Assembly: GCA_965601975.1 (NCBI GenBank)
Contig: OZ271856.1
Coordinates: 1,488,001 to 1,552,000 of the forward strand
Reading direction: 5' to 3'
DNA from: JANQIO01 sp965601975
GTDB taxonomy: Bacteria > Pseudomonadota > Gammaproteobacteria > Pseudomonadales > Halieaceae
DNA length: 64,000 bases
Shown: one piece after another, positions 57,022 through 64,000 of the stretch
Numbering within the stretch: the first letter of the stretch is position 1
Layout: each line of letters starts with the position of its first letter
Notes under the pieces: model-generated
Told to the model about the DNA's origin: nothing
Database searches by the model: none
The model's input: only the letters and a program-made list of their open reading frames with translations
Translations under genes and position numbers: made by a program

Positions 57022-58467
57022 ATGGTGGACGATCAGAACCAGCCGCCGGCTGGGGAAAAGGTATTCGGCCGGATGGTCAACGCGCTGGTTTCCACGTTCC
57101 TGCGCCTGACCATCGCCAAGAAGCTCCTGCTGGGATTCAGTTCCCTGCTGGTGCTGTTGATCGTCATTTCCTTTTATGCGCTGACCAATCTCAATCGCCT
57201 GAATTCGATCAACGAGAGCATCCTGCAAACCGACCTGCCGGTGATCCTCGCCGCAGACAAGATGGTCGACCTGATCTTTACCGAGGAACTCTACAGCCGA
57301 CGCTATGCGGTGTTCCGCACCGACGAGGTCATGGACCTGTTCCTCGCGCGCACCGGCGACTTCGAAACCCAGCTGGATCGCATCCGCAGCGTTCCCGAAG
57401 ACCGGGATTTCCCCGTGGAAACCATCGCCGAGCTACACAAGCAATACAACGAACTGCTGCTGGAAGCCGCCTCAGTCCCTGCTGACGCCACCGGTGGCGT
57501 CACCACGGCCTACGACGACCAGATCAAGGCGCAGCAGGATGAGCTGATCGCAGTGCTGCGGGAGATGGCGGCAGAGGCCCAGCGCGACCAGAATGAAAAG
57601 ACCAGTACCACCGCCAGTATCGGTTCGCTCGCGTTCAGGGTGGCCGCCGTTCTCTGTGGGCTGGGGCTGATCCTCTCACTGCTGGCCGCCGCGGTCATTA
57701 CCCGCAATATTTCCGGTGCCATCAATAAACTCAGGGCGTCCACGGAAATGATTGCCCAGGGCGAGTTCGATATTAAGCCCGATATTCGCAACACGGATGA
57801 GCTCGGTGACCTCGCAGATGCCTTTGTCTCAATGGCAGAGCGCCTCAAGCACCTGGAAGAGACCAACCTGGATACCAGTCCGCTGACACGACTGCCCGGC
57901 GGGACCACCATCGAAGCGATTATGGAGGAGCGCATCAGCGCCGGGGAAGACATCGCCTTTTGCCTGATGGATATCGACAATTTCAAGGCCTACAACGACC
58001 ACTACGGCTACGCCAGGGGCAACGACCTGATCCAGGCCACGGCGGATATTATCCAGAAGGCGGTGACGGAACACGGCGAGGAGGGGGATTTCATTGGCCA
58101 CATTGGTGGCGACGACTTTGTGGTGATCACCGGCACCTCAAGCTACGAGAATATCTGCGAGGCAATCGTCGAGACCTATGACGACGCAATCCCTGACTTC
58201 TACAATGACAGTGACCGTGAGCGAGGGTACATTGTGGGAGAGAATCGCCAGGGAGAGGAAGTGCAATTCCCCCTGGCGACCATATCGATTGCTGTCGTGA
58301 CCAATGCGGGCAATAAGGAACTCAATCATATCCAGTTCGGCGAAGAAGCCGCGGAGATGAAGGAGTTTGCGAAGTCAAAGCCGGGTAGTATCTATCTCGT
58401 GTCCCGGCGAAGGTCCCGGCGCGGCAGCAAGAAGGACCGCAAGGCGCCGAAGAGCCAAACCGGGTAG
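57022..58467 (+). CDS. Membrane GGDEF-family protein with HAMP and 4-helix sensor, GGDDF site
   Basis: A 481-aa inner-membrane protein: helix 1 (KKLLLGFSSLLVLLIVISFYAL), an extracytoplasmic four-helix-bundle sensor (about residues 60-205, NLNRLNSINESILQTDLPVIL...), helix 2 (GLILSLLAAAVIT), HAMP, then a GGDEF domain. The signature is GHIGGDDFVVITG, i.e. GGDDF instead of GGDEF; the substitution D-E to D-D is often tolerated, but no RxxD I-site is visible. The start is uncertain: ATG 57022 (chosen) or GTG 56980. The lipoprotein at 58492 follows by 24 bp, possibly in the same operon. Confidence 0.85.
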   Translation: MVDDQNQPPAGEKVFGRMVNALVSTFLRLTIAKKLLLGFSSLLVLLIVISFYALTNLNRLNSINESILQTDLPVILAADKMVDLIFTEELYSRRYAVFRTDEVMDLFLARTGDFETQLDRIRSVPEDRDFPVETIAELHKQYNELLLEAASVPADATGGVTTAYDDQIKAQQDELIAVLREMAAEAQRDQNEKTSTTASIGSLAFRVAAVLCGLGLILSLLAAAVITRNISGAINKLRASTEMIAQGEFDIKPDIRNTDELGDLADAFVSMAERLKHLEETNLDTSPLTRLPGGTTIEAIMEERISAGEDIAFCLMDIDNFKAYNDHYGYARGNDLIQATADIIQKAVTEHGEEGDFIGHIGGDDFVVITGTSSYENICEAIVETYDDAIPDFYNDSDRERGYIVGENRQGEEVQFPLATISIAVVTNAGNKELNHIQFGEEAAEMKEFAKSKPGSIYLVSRRRSRRGSKKDRKAPKSQTG

Positions 58468-58491
58468 CGCTCTACAACGGGGTAAGAAGTA

Positions 58492-58992
58492 ATGAGTAGG
58501 ATTTTCCTGACGGTCTTCCTGACCACGGCGGCCCTTCTGGGGGGCTGCGCACAGCTATCAACTGTCCGGGGAGAACCCGTGGCGCCCGACGCGTATCCCA
58601 GCGAAATCGCCAGGCTGGAAACACTCGTTCGTGAAAACCCGGGTTCGGCAAAGGCCGGTCGAGCCCAGTACGAACTCGCGCTGCGTTATATGAGCCATGA
58701 AAACCCGAAACCGGATTACGACAAAGCACTGCAGAACCTGGAAAGCTACGCCCGCAGCAATCCCGAGCAAGCCGAAGATGCCGAGATCCAGGACCGGCTC
58801 GCCATGCTCTACGAGCTGAAGCGGCGCTCACGCGACCGGCGCATCGCGAAACTGGAGACCGAGCTGGAGCAATCGCGGCAGGCCAATCTCAAGCTGCAGG
58901 CAGACAACGCTGAATTAAACAAGCGAATCGAGCTGCTGAAAGTGCTCGACCAGGCGGTCGAGGAAAAGCGCAAGAACTACAGTTCCCAGTAG
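58492..58992 (+). CDS. Lipoprotein with coiled coil, unknown function
   Basis: A 166-aa lipoprotein: signal ending LLGGC (cysteine about residue 19), a TPR-like helical section (IARLETLVRENPGSAKAGRAQYELALRYM) and a C-terminal coiled coil (ELKRRSRDRRIAKLETELEQSRQANLKLQADNAELNKRIELLKVL). It resembles QseG/YfhG-type lipoproteins by layout, though I cannot confirm the family. Follows the GGDDF protein closely. Possible role in envelope signalling or peptidoglycan (inference). Confidence 0.75.
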   Translation: MSRIFLTVFLTTAALLGGCAQLSTVRGEPVAPDAYPSEIARLETLVRENPGSAKAGRAQYELALRYMSHENPKPDYDKALQNLESYARSNPEQAEDAEIQDRLAMLYELKRRSRDRRIAKLETELEQSRQANLKLQADNAELNKRIELLKVLDQAVEEKRKNYSSQ

Positions 58993-59001
58993 CAGGTCTT
59001 G

Positions 59002-59388
59002 CTACAGAAGACTGCTGATCGGGTAATCCCTGGACTCGGCGGATCGATTTACCGCGTCAACCGCCCGGGTGAATGCCCCGTCAGTATCCACCGGCCCGAG
59101 CGTGTCACAGGCCACGTTATAGCTGATTTGCACAATGTCACGGCACTGGCTCTCGGACAGTGGCAGTGGGGGTACGCAGATGGGTTGCTTCTTCAGCCCG
59201 GCGTGAAAAGCGTCGCAAATGCCCTGGTCGATTCCCTGCTCCTGCATGAGCTTCATTGTCTTCATCTTGATGCGCGTGATTTGAGCGGGATACTCGCGCT
59301 CCAGAGCACGGAACAGATGATTGACAAAGGCGATCAACGCGCGGGAGGCCGCCTCGTCCTTGTGGTTCAGAATGCCTGGTGCCGTCAT
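59002..59388 (-). CDS. Hypothetical protein
   Basis: A 128-aa soluble protein, mostly helical, with no signal peptide: RALIAFVNHLFRALEREYPAQITRIKMKTMKLMQEQGIDQGICDAFHAGLKKQ and SESQCRDIVQISYNVACDTLGPVD. I recognise no domain. ATG 59388 has weak upstream sequence. It is convergent with the lipoprotein gene (9 bp apart) and lies downstream of amt on the same strand, so it may be co-transcribed with amt. Confidence 0.65.
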   Translation of the reverse strand: MTAPGILNHKDEAASRALIAFVNHLFRALEREYPAQITRIKMKTMKLMQEQGIDQGICDAFHAGLKKQPICVPPLPLSESQCRDIVQISYNVACDTLGPVDTDGAFTRAVDAVNRSAESRDYPISSLL

Positions 59389-59417
59389 ATCAATAGTCCC
59401 ACCTGCAACACAGCGCG

Positions 59418-60728
59418 TTACTCCCCATGCAGGGCGGTCTGCTGAAATTCGGGGTAGCCCAGTTCATAGTGCTCGGAATAGTCCAGGCCGCGCCGCTGAT
59501 CGACATCCCCTGCCCGCAGGCCAATGGTTTTGCTGATCAGGTAGTACATCAGCAGGGCGGTCGGGAAGGTCCACAGGAATGCCGCGGCGATGCCGGTGAT
59601 CTGCACCCAGATGACCTGGAAGTCGAATAACTGGTCCTTGAGGAATATCCCCGCAGCGAGGGTTCCCCAGGCACCGGCCAGGCCGTGCACGGATACTGCT
59701 CCCACCACATCGTCCAGGCGCCGTTCCTCCAGGAACTGGTCGCCGGCCATCATTACCAGTCCGCCAAACAGTCCGGTCACCACCGCGAACCAGGGGTCCA
59801 TGGTGGCGCAGCCCGCCGTGATGGAGACCAGTCCGGCAATGCCGCCGTTGACCACGTTCCGCGCCAGTACGGGCTCACCGAACAGGAAGGAAAAGGTCAC
59901 GATGCTGACCACGCCAGACGCGGCGGCGAGGTGCGTGTTCAGGGCGATCAGGCCAATACTGGAATCCGCGGCCAGCGTGCTGCCGGCGTTGAAACCGAAC
60001 CATCCCAGCCACAGGATAAAGCCCCCCAGGGCCATGTAGTTGAGATTGTGCCCGGGAATGCTGCGCGGCTCGCCGGTGTTGGAGAAGCGACCCAGCCGCG
60101 GTCCCAAGACGATGATGGCGGCCAGTGCACACCAGCCACCCACGGAGTGCACGACCGTGGAGCCCGCGAAGTCGATAAAGCCCATATCCGCGAGCCAGCC
60201 GCTGCCCTCGTAGAAGCTGCCCCATACCCAGCTTCCGAATACCGGGTAGATGAAGGCGCAGATGCCGATGGCGCCCAGCAGGTAGCCGCCAAAGCGTGTG
60301 CGCTCCGCCATGGAGCCACTGGCAATCGTGGCCGCCGTCGCCACGAACATGATCTGGAAAAAGATGAAGGCGTACTCGCCCGGGTCCTCAACCGCGCTCA
60401 GCAGGAAATGGTCGACGCCGACCCATCCGGAGGGGTTGCTGCCGAACATCAGGCCGAAACCGACCAGGCAGAAGGCGATACTGCCCACGCACAGGTCGGC
60501 GTAATTCTTCATGATGACATTGACGGAATTCTTCGCCCGCGACAGGCCGCTTTCCAGCAGGGCAAATCCTGCCTGCATGAAAAAGACCAGCGCGCCCGCC
60601 AGTACCATCCAGATGATATCGATCTCCGGCGTGGCGGCATCGGTCGCCGATGCCAACGCAGAACCGGGAATGAAAAAGAGACCCAACACGGTGGGGCGGG
60701 ATTGAAACAGGCTTCGCAAATACATCAT
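59418..60728 (-). CDS. amt: Ammonium transporter
   Basis: A 436-aa Amt/MEP/Rh channel for ammonium uptake with eleven hydrophobic segments. The pore histidines are seen in FIDFAGSTVVHSVGGWCAL (HVVHS-like) and GAVSVHGLAGAWGTL; FGSWVWGSFYEG and RAKNSVNVIMKNYADLCVGSIAF are further family marks. The N-terminal leader (YLRSLFQSRPTVLGLFFIPGSALA) is the cleaved signal of many Amt proteins. Start chosen at ATG 60728 (MMYLRS); the longer frame upstream is not needed. The usual partner glnK (PII) is not adjacent on either side. A 128-aa hypothetical gene follows on the same strand. Confidence 0.95.
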   Translation of the reverse strand: MMYLRSLFQSRPTVLGLFFIPGSALASATDAATPEIDIIWMVLAGALVFFMQAGFALLESGLSRAKNSVNVIMKNYADLCVGSIAFCLVGFGLMFGSNPSGWVGVDHFLLSAVEDPGEYAFIFFQIMFVATAATIASGSMAERTRFGGYLLGAIGICAFIYPVFGSWVWGSFYEGSGWLADMGFIDFAGSTVVHSVGGWCALAAIIVLGPRLGRFSNTGEPRSIPGHNLNYMALGGFILWLGWFGFNAGSTLAADSSIGLIALNTHLAAASGVVSIVTFSFLFGEPVLARNVVNGGIAGLVSITAGCATMDPWFAVVTGLFGGLVMMAGDQFLEERRLDDVVGAVSVHGLAGAWGTLAAGIFLKDQLFDFQVIWVQITGIAAAFLWTFPTALLMYYLISKTIGLRAGDVDQRRGLDYSEHYELGYPEFQQTALHGE

Positions 60729-61004
60729 TACAGCTCGCTTACAACGGATGCCAGTGAACGCTGCGACTGCTTCTGCCCGCGTCAACGCGAGCAGGCGGGG
60801 GGTTGATAACGCAGTACCTGTCCCTGGCACCTGGGTTTCATAAAGGCAGGTTTTGTGTTCGCTAATGCCAGAGTCTAGGGGGGCCGCCTTGCTGGGCTCA
60901 AGGCGGAAACTGTGATGAATATCCGATAAATGGGTCTTGCGCGCCCTACGGGCGCTACATAGTTGCTTTACGCGGGCCGGGTGCGGTAGCGCCCGGCTAC
61001 CGCG

Positions 61005-63056
61005 TCACTCTCCCAGCGCCTCCTGCAGGCCCGGCACGTGCTCAGCGCCGGTGGGTACCGTAATACTCGAGCCGGCGAAGTCATCGCCGATCGGCTGGTA
61101 GCGCCCGCCGTGGCATTCGGCCAGGAAGGCCTCCGCCACCGCGTAGAAGGACAGGTTGTTTTCGGGCTTCTGGAAGCCGTGACCCTCGTCGGGGAAGAGC
61201 ACGTAGGTGACCGGAATCTTCTTCTCGACCATGGCGTTGACGATCTGGTCGGATTCCGCCTGTTTGACCCGCGGGTCATTGGCGCCCTGGCCGACCAGCA
61301 GCGGGCGCTCGATCCTGTCGACGTGGGTAAGCGGTGAGCGGGCCTTCAGCAGCGCCTTGCCCTCCGCGGTGTCGGGGTCGCCAAGACCGAGCTTCAGCTG
61401 GGCCAGGAAGCTGGCCCAGTAGGGCGGAATGGAGTTGATCAGGGTTTCCAGGTTGGCGGGGCCGACCACGTCCACGCCGCAGGTGAACTCGGTGGGCGTG
61501 AAGGTCAGGCCGACCAGCGTCGCATAGCCGCCATAGCTGGTGCCCATGATGGCGACCGTATCCTCGCGGGTCACACCCTCCGCCACGGCCCAGGCCTTGG
61601 CATCCAGCAGGTCGTCGTGCATCGCGGCCGCCCACTCGCCGTTACCGGCAGTTTCAAACGCCTTGCCAAACCCGGTTGAGGCCCGGAAGTTGACCTGCAG
61701 GACTGCATAGCCCCGGTTTGCCAGCCATTGCACTTCCGGCGAGTAGCCGTAGGTGTCACGGGCCCAGGGGCCGCCGTGGACCAACATCACCATGGGCACC
61801 GGGGCGTTTGGGCGGCCGTTACCGTCCGGGTCACTTTCCACGGGCAGCGTCAGGTAGGACACCAGTGTCTTCCCATCGCGGCTGGTGATAGTCGCTTCGT
61901 GGACCGGCGCCAGCGGCAGCCCGACCAGTCCGGGGTTGGTTACGAACAGCTCACGCAGCTCATTGCTCTCCCGGTCGAAAATGCTGTAGACGGGCGATCG
62001 GTTGCCGCCGTCCTGGTAGACCGTCCAGCGCGAGGCGTCCAGCGTTGCCGCCAGTATCATCACATCAGCACCGGCGGAAGCTTCAGTGAGCGCCGCGATA
62101 TTCTTCTCAAAGCCGGGGTCCAACGAATACCACTGCTGCTTGTGACGATTGAGGGCATAGGCAACAGGCTGGTGGGTTCGTGGATCGATCAGCACGCCTG
62201 AGACGTTGACGTCGGGTGGCGCCACAAGTTCTGTTGTCTCGCCGCTGGCCAGGTCCAGCTGTTTCAGGGCAGCAACATCCCGGTCACGGCTGTCGAGCAT
62301 GAATATGCTGGTGTTGTCCTTGTTGAATCCGAGCATGCCGAAGGAACGCACATCATCGCTGCCCAGTCGCAGCAGTTCCTTCCAGTCGTCGGCAGTGCGC
62401 TGGTGCAGAATCATGCTCCCGTCCGGCAGGGATTCGGAGGCCAGCCGCACCTGCAGGTCGTTGTCGACCCAGACGTTGCCGTAGCCATCGTTCTGCAGCA
62501 GCAGGGTGCGCTCGCCGCTGCCGATATCCACCCGGTAGGTATCGTGCCAGCGCGCGTCGCGATCGTTCATGCCGATAATCGCCACACCCGGATACTGCTC
62601 GCTCTGACCGATGAGCCTGGCCTGGGTCGACTCGTAGGGTGACAGGTCAACGACGCTGTCGGTCTCCAGGTTGACGCTGTAAATGTGCCAGTTTTCATCG
62701 CCGTCGCGATCCTGGATGTACATGACGTGGGCGCTGTCCAGGGCCCAGAAGTGGACGGGTATGCCGCGGCCGGTATCGCGGGTGATGGGCCGGGCCTTGT
62801 CGAACTCCCCCGCCGGCGCCACCCAGATGTTCATCACCCCGTCCAGCGGGGCGCGAAAGCTCATCTGTTGCCCGTCGGGGCTCAGGCGCCCCTGGAAACG
62901 GCTGGGATTGCCGAACAGCAGTTCGCGACCAATCAGTTCCGGTTGCGCCGCCGTGGATCCCTCTTTCGCCTCTGTCCCTGCAGTCCGGGTGGAATCTTCA
63001 CTGCACGCCACCAGCAGACACGCCAGCGCCAATCCATGCCACATCGATTTCTTCAC
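61005..63056 (-). CDS. S9 family prolyl-oligopeptidase-like lipoprotein
   Basis: A 683-aa exported peptidase. Lipoprotein signal GLALACLLVAC (cysteine about residue 19). Residues about 50-380 form a seven-bladed propeller (TD-repeat DRDGDENWHIYSV, GNVWVDNDLQVRL, LDSRDRDVAALKQLDL) and the C-terminal part is an alpha/beta hydrolase with nucleophile S507 in GTSYGGYATLVG, an aspartate in GQGANDPRVKQ and a histidine in DEGHGFQKPENNLSF. Such enzymes cut short Pro-containing peptides. GTG start at 63056 with GAGGG upstream. No adjacent partner. Confidence 0.92.
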   Translation of the reverse strand: MKKSMWHGLALACLLVACSEDSTRTAGTEAKEGSTAAQPELIGRELLFGNPSRFQGRLSPDGQQMSFRAPLDGVMNIWVAPAGEFDKARPITRDTGRGIPVHFWALDSAHVMYIQDRDGDENWHIYSVNLETDSVVDLSPYESTQARLIGQSEQYPGVAIIGMNDRDARWHDTYRVDIGSGERTLLLQNDGYGNVWVDNDLQVRLASESLPDGSMILHQRTADDWKELLRLGSDDVRSFGMLGFNKDNTSIFMLDSRDRDVAALKQLDLASGETTELVAPPDVNVSGVLIDPRTHQPVAYALNRHKQQWYSLDPGFEKNIAALTEASAGADVMILAATLDASRWTVYQDGGNRSPVYSIFDRESNELRELFVTNPGLVGLPLAPVHEATITSRDGKTLVSYLTLPVESDPDGNGRPNAPVPMVMLVHGGPWARDTYGYSPEVQWLANRGYAVLQVNFRASTGFGKAFETAGNGEWAAAMHDDLLDAKAWAVAEGVTREDTVAIMGTSYGGYATLVGLTFTPTEFTCGVDVVGPANLETLINSIPPYWASFLAQLKLGLGDPDTAEGKALLKARSPLTHVDRIERPLLVGQGANDPRVKQAESDQIVNAMVEKKIPVTYVLFPDEGHGFQKPENNLSFYAVAEAFLAECHGGRYQPIGDDFAGSSITVPTGAEHVPGLQEALGE

Positions 63057-63136
63057 AATGTTCCCTCATCAGAAGTTTGCGGAGAGTGTAATGTATTAGT
63101 GCCAGTAAGGGGAAAGGACAGGTATTTTCCGGCGAG

Positions 63137-63721
63137 ATGCTCGATACGATCAGACTCAGGTTGCGCGTTATTTCGCTGCTGCTGTTGCTGCTGATCGCGG
63201 TGCATATGCTGAATATGCACCTCGACGGTTACCTGGGCCGCTTTGGCATCATGCCGCGCTCGTTGGGCCACTGGTACCACATACTGACGGCGCCGTTCAT
63301 ACACGCCAACTATGTCCACCTGATGAACAACCTGATGGGGCTCACGGTTTTCGGCTCCCTCTGCCTGCTGCGTTCCATCCGTTTTTTCCTGTATAGCAGC
63401 GTGGTCATCATCCTGCTTAGCGGCACACTGGTATGGCTGTTCGGGCGTTCGGCCCTGCACATCGGCGCCAGCGGCTGGATATTCGGCTTGTGGAGCCTGT
63501 CCATCGCCACCGCCTGGTTCGACCGGCGCCTGCTCAATATCCTGCTCGCGATCCTGGTGGTCGTGTTCTACGGCGGCATGGCTTACGGCGTCATGCCCAC
63601 AGACCCGCGCGTGTCCTTTGAGTCGCACCTGGCCGGCGCCATTGCGGGCGTCGTCGCCGCATTCGCGTTCGCCGTCAACAACAAACCCGTGCGTGAAGAC
63701 AGTAGCGGGTCCGCAGGGTAG
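63137..63721 (+). CDS. Rhomboid-family intramembrane serine protease
   Basis: A 194-aa membrane protein with about six hydrophobic segments. The rhomboid active site is complete: serine S112 in HIGASGWIFGLWS (GxSx) and histidine H164 in FESHLAGAIAG, plus the helix-1 residues H56, H61 and N64-N65 in FIHANYVHLMNN. Rhomboids cut single-pass membrane proteins within the bilayer; the substrate is not known. It is a short, six-helix bacterial form. Divergent from the S9 peptidase gene and convergent with the TldD/PmbA-type gene at the edge. Confidence 0.9.
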   Translation: MLDTIRLRLRVISLLLLLLIAVHMLNMHLDGYLGRFGIMPRSLGHWYHILTAPFIHANYVHLMNNLMGLTVFGSLCLLRSIRFFLYSSVVIILLSGTLVWLFGRSALHIGASGWIFGLWSLSIATAWFDRRLLNILLAILVVVFYGGMAYGVMPTDPRVSFESHLAGAIAGVVAAFAFAVNNKPVREDSSGSAG

Positions 63722-63742
63722 GGGAGCGGCGCACCAGAACTG

Positions 63743-64000
63743 TCAGGAAAAGTGCATCCCCGGGATGCGCAGCCAGGGGAAATCCTCGCCCCCGTAATCG
63801 ATATGCTCCGCAGAAATTCCGCTGATATCCGCCAGCATCCGCGCCATGTTGCCGGCGACCATGGTTTCCGCCAGGGCAGTGCCGACCTTGCCGTCTTCTA
63901 TCAGGAAACTGTTCTTGATGATGCCGGAAAAGTCGCCGTTCGCCGCGGGCGCCCCCATGGACAGGCGATTGACCAGCGCACCGCGCTTCACCGAGGCCAG
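63743..64000 (-). CDS. TldD/PmbA family metallopeptidase, C-terminal fragment (cut by window edge)
   Basis: The last about 85 residues of a TldD/PmbA-type protein, reaching the window edge at 64000. Seen: LSMGAPAANGDFSGIIKNSFLIEDGKVGTALAETMVAGNMARMLADI and the end FPWLRIPGMHFS. TldD/PmbA proteins form a peptidase that processes microcin or regulatory peptides. Which of the two it is cannot be judged from the tail. Confidence 0.8.
   Translation of the reverse strand: MASVKRGALVNRLSMGAPAANGDFSGIIKNSFLIEDGKVGTALAETMVAGNMARMLADISGISAEHIDYGGEDFPWLRIPGMHFS

Noticed and set aside
60729..60900. Sigma54 promoter for amt
   Set aside because: TGGCA-like boxes are seen but the paired TTGC(A/T) at the correct distance is absent.

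Overview
The window reads as chromosomal DNA from a GC-rich gammaproteobacterium. The order alaS - lysC (aspartate kinase) - csrA - tRNA-Ser is a gammaproteobacterial signature. The many TonB-dependent receptors, the c-di-GMP signalling genes and the exported hydrolases suit an aquatic or marine Cellvibrionales/Halieaceae-like organism. That placement is inference from gene order and content; no rRNA is present. The density is about one gene per kb, many neighbours overlap by 4 bp (GTGA/ATGA), and there is no prophage, insertion sequence, CRISPR array or plasmid function.

Layout. 1-6.3 kb: start of a TonB receptor (cut by the window edge), then an exported nucleoside-type deaminase, a cupin, a purine phosphoribosyltransferase, an NCS2 purine permease and a nitrilase, which look like a purine/nitrogen salvage neighbourhood. 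6.3-10.8 kb: small membrane protein, LOG protein, SDR, ACR3-type arsenite exporter, cNMP-HDOD protein. 10.8-16.3 kb: repeat-rich spacer, a DcaP-like porin and two exported YtcJ-type amidohydrolases. 16.4-28.5 kb: gcvP and mixed metabolic, repair and transport genes (hydrolase, Fe-S uracil-DNA glycosylase, serine hydrolase, sulfotransferase-like protein, VOC, MFS, YceI, GreB, M23). 28.6-33.5 kb: Trm112 protein, HIT protein, alaS, lysC, csrA, tRNA-Ser(GCT). 33.5-36.3 kb: repeat field, an atypical phosphotransferase and a redoxin. 36.4-46.4 kb: two paralogous TonB receptors, a YfiR/DUF4154 protein, a hybrid histidine kinase (predicted CHASE8) and a REC-GGDEF-EAL regulator, i.e. a probable outer-membrane-to-c-di-GMP pathway. 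46.4-51.2 kb: small membrane proteins, tRNA-Arg(ACG) with repeats, a metallophosphoesterase, an exported Rossmann dehydrogenase, a secreted unknown and a methyltransferase. 51.3-54.8 kb: a probable Zur (zinc starvation) regulon with two near-identical Zur-box-like palindromes, an unusual SAM enzyme, a small Cys/His protein and a ZnuD-like receptor with an acidic/His-rich loop. 54.9-64 kb: secreted unknowns, a GGDDF diguanylate-cyclase-like protein, Amt, an S9 peptidase, a rhomboid and the end of a TldD/PmbA protein.

The most unusual signal is non-coding. At both tRNA genes the 3' half of the tRNA is repeated as an inverted copy on the far side of the terminator hairpin. Beyond that lie hairpin modules that end in a short direct copy of the same tRNA's 3' end: Ser-type tails near tRNA-Ser and Arg-type tails near tRNA-Arg. 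This resembles in principle the tRNA-tail repeats of the E. coli tyrT operon, but here the tail matches the local tRNA and a mirror copy is added.
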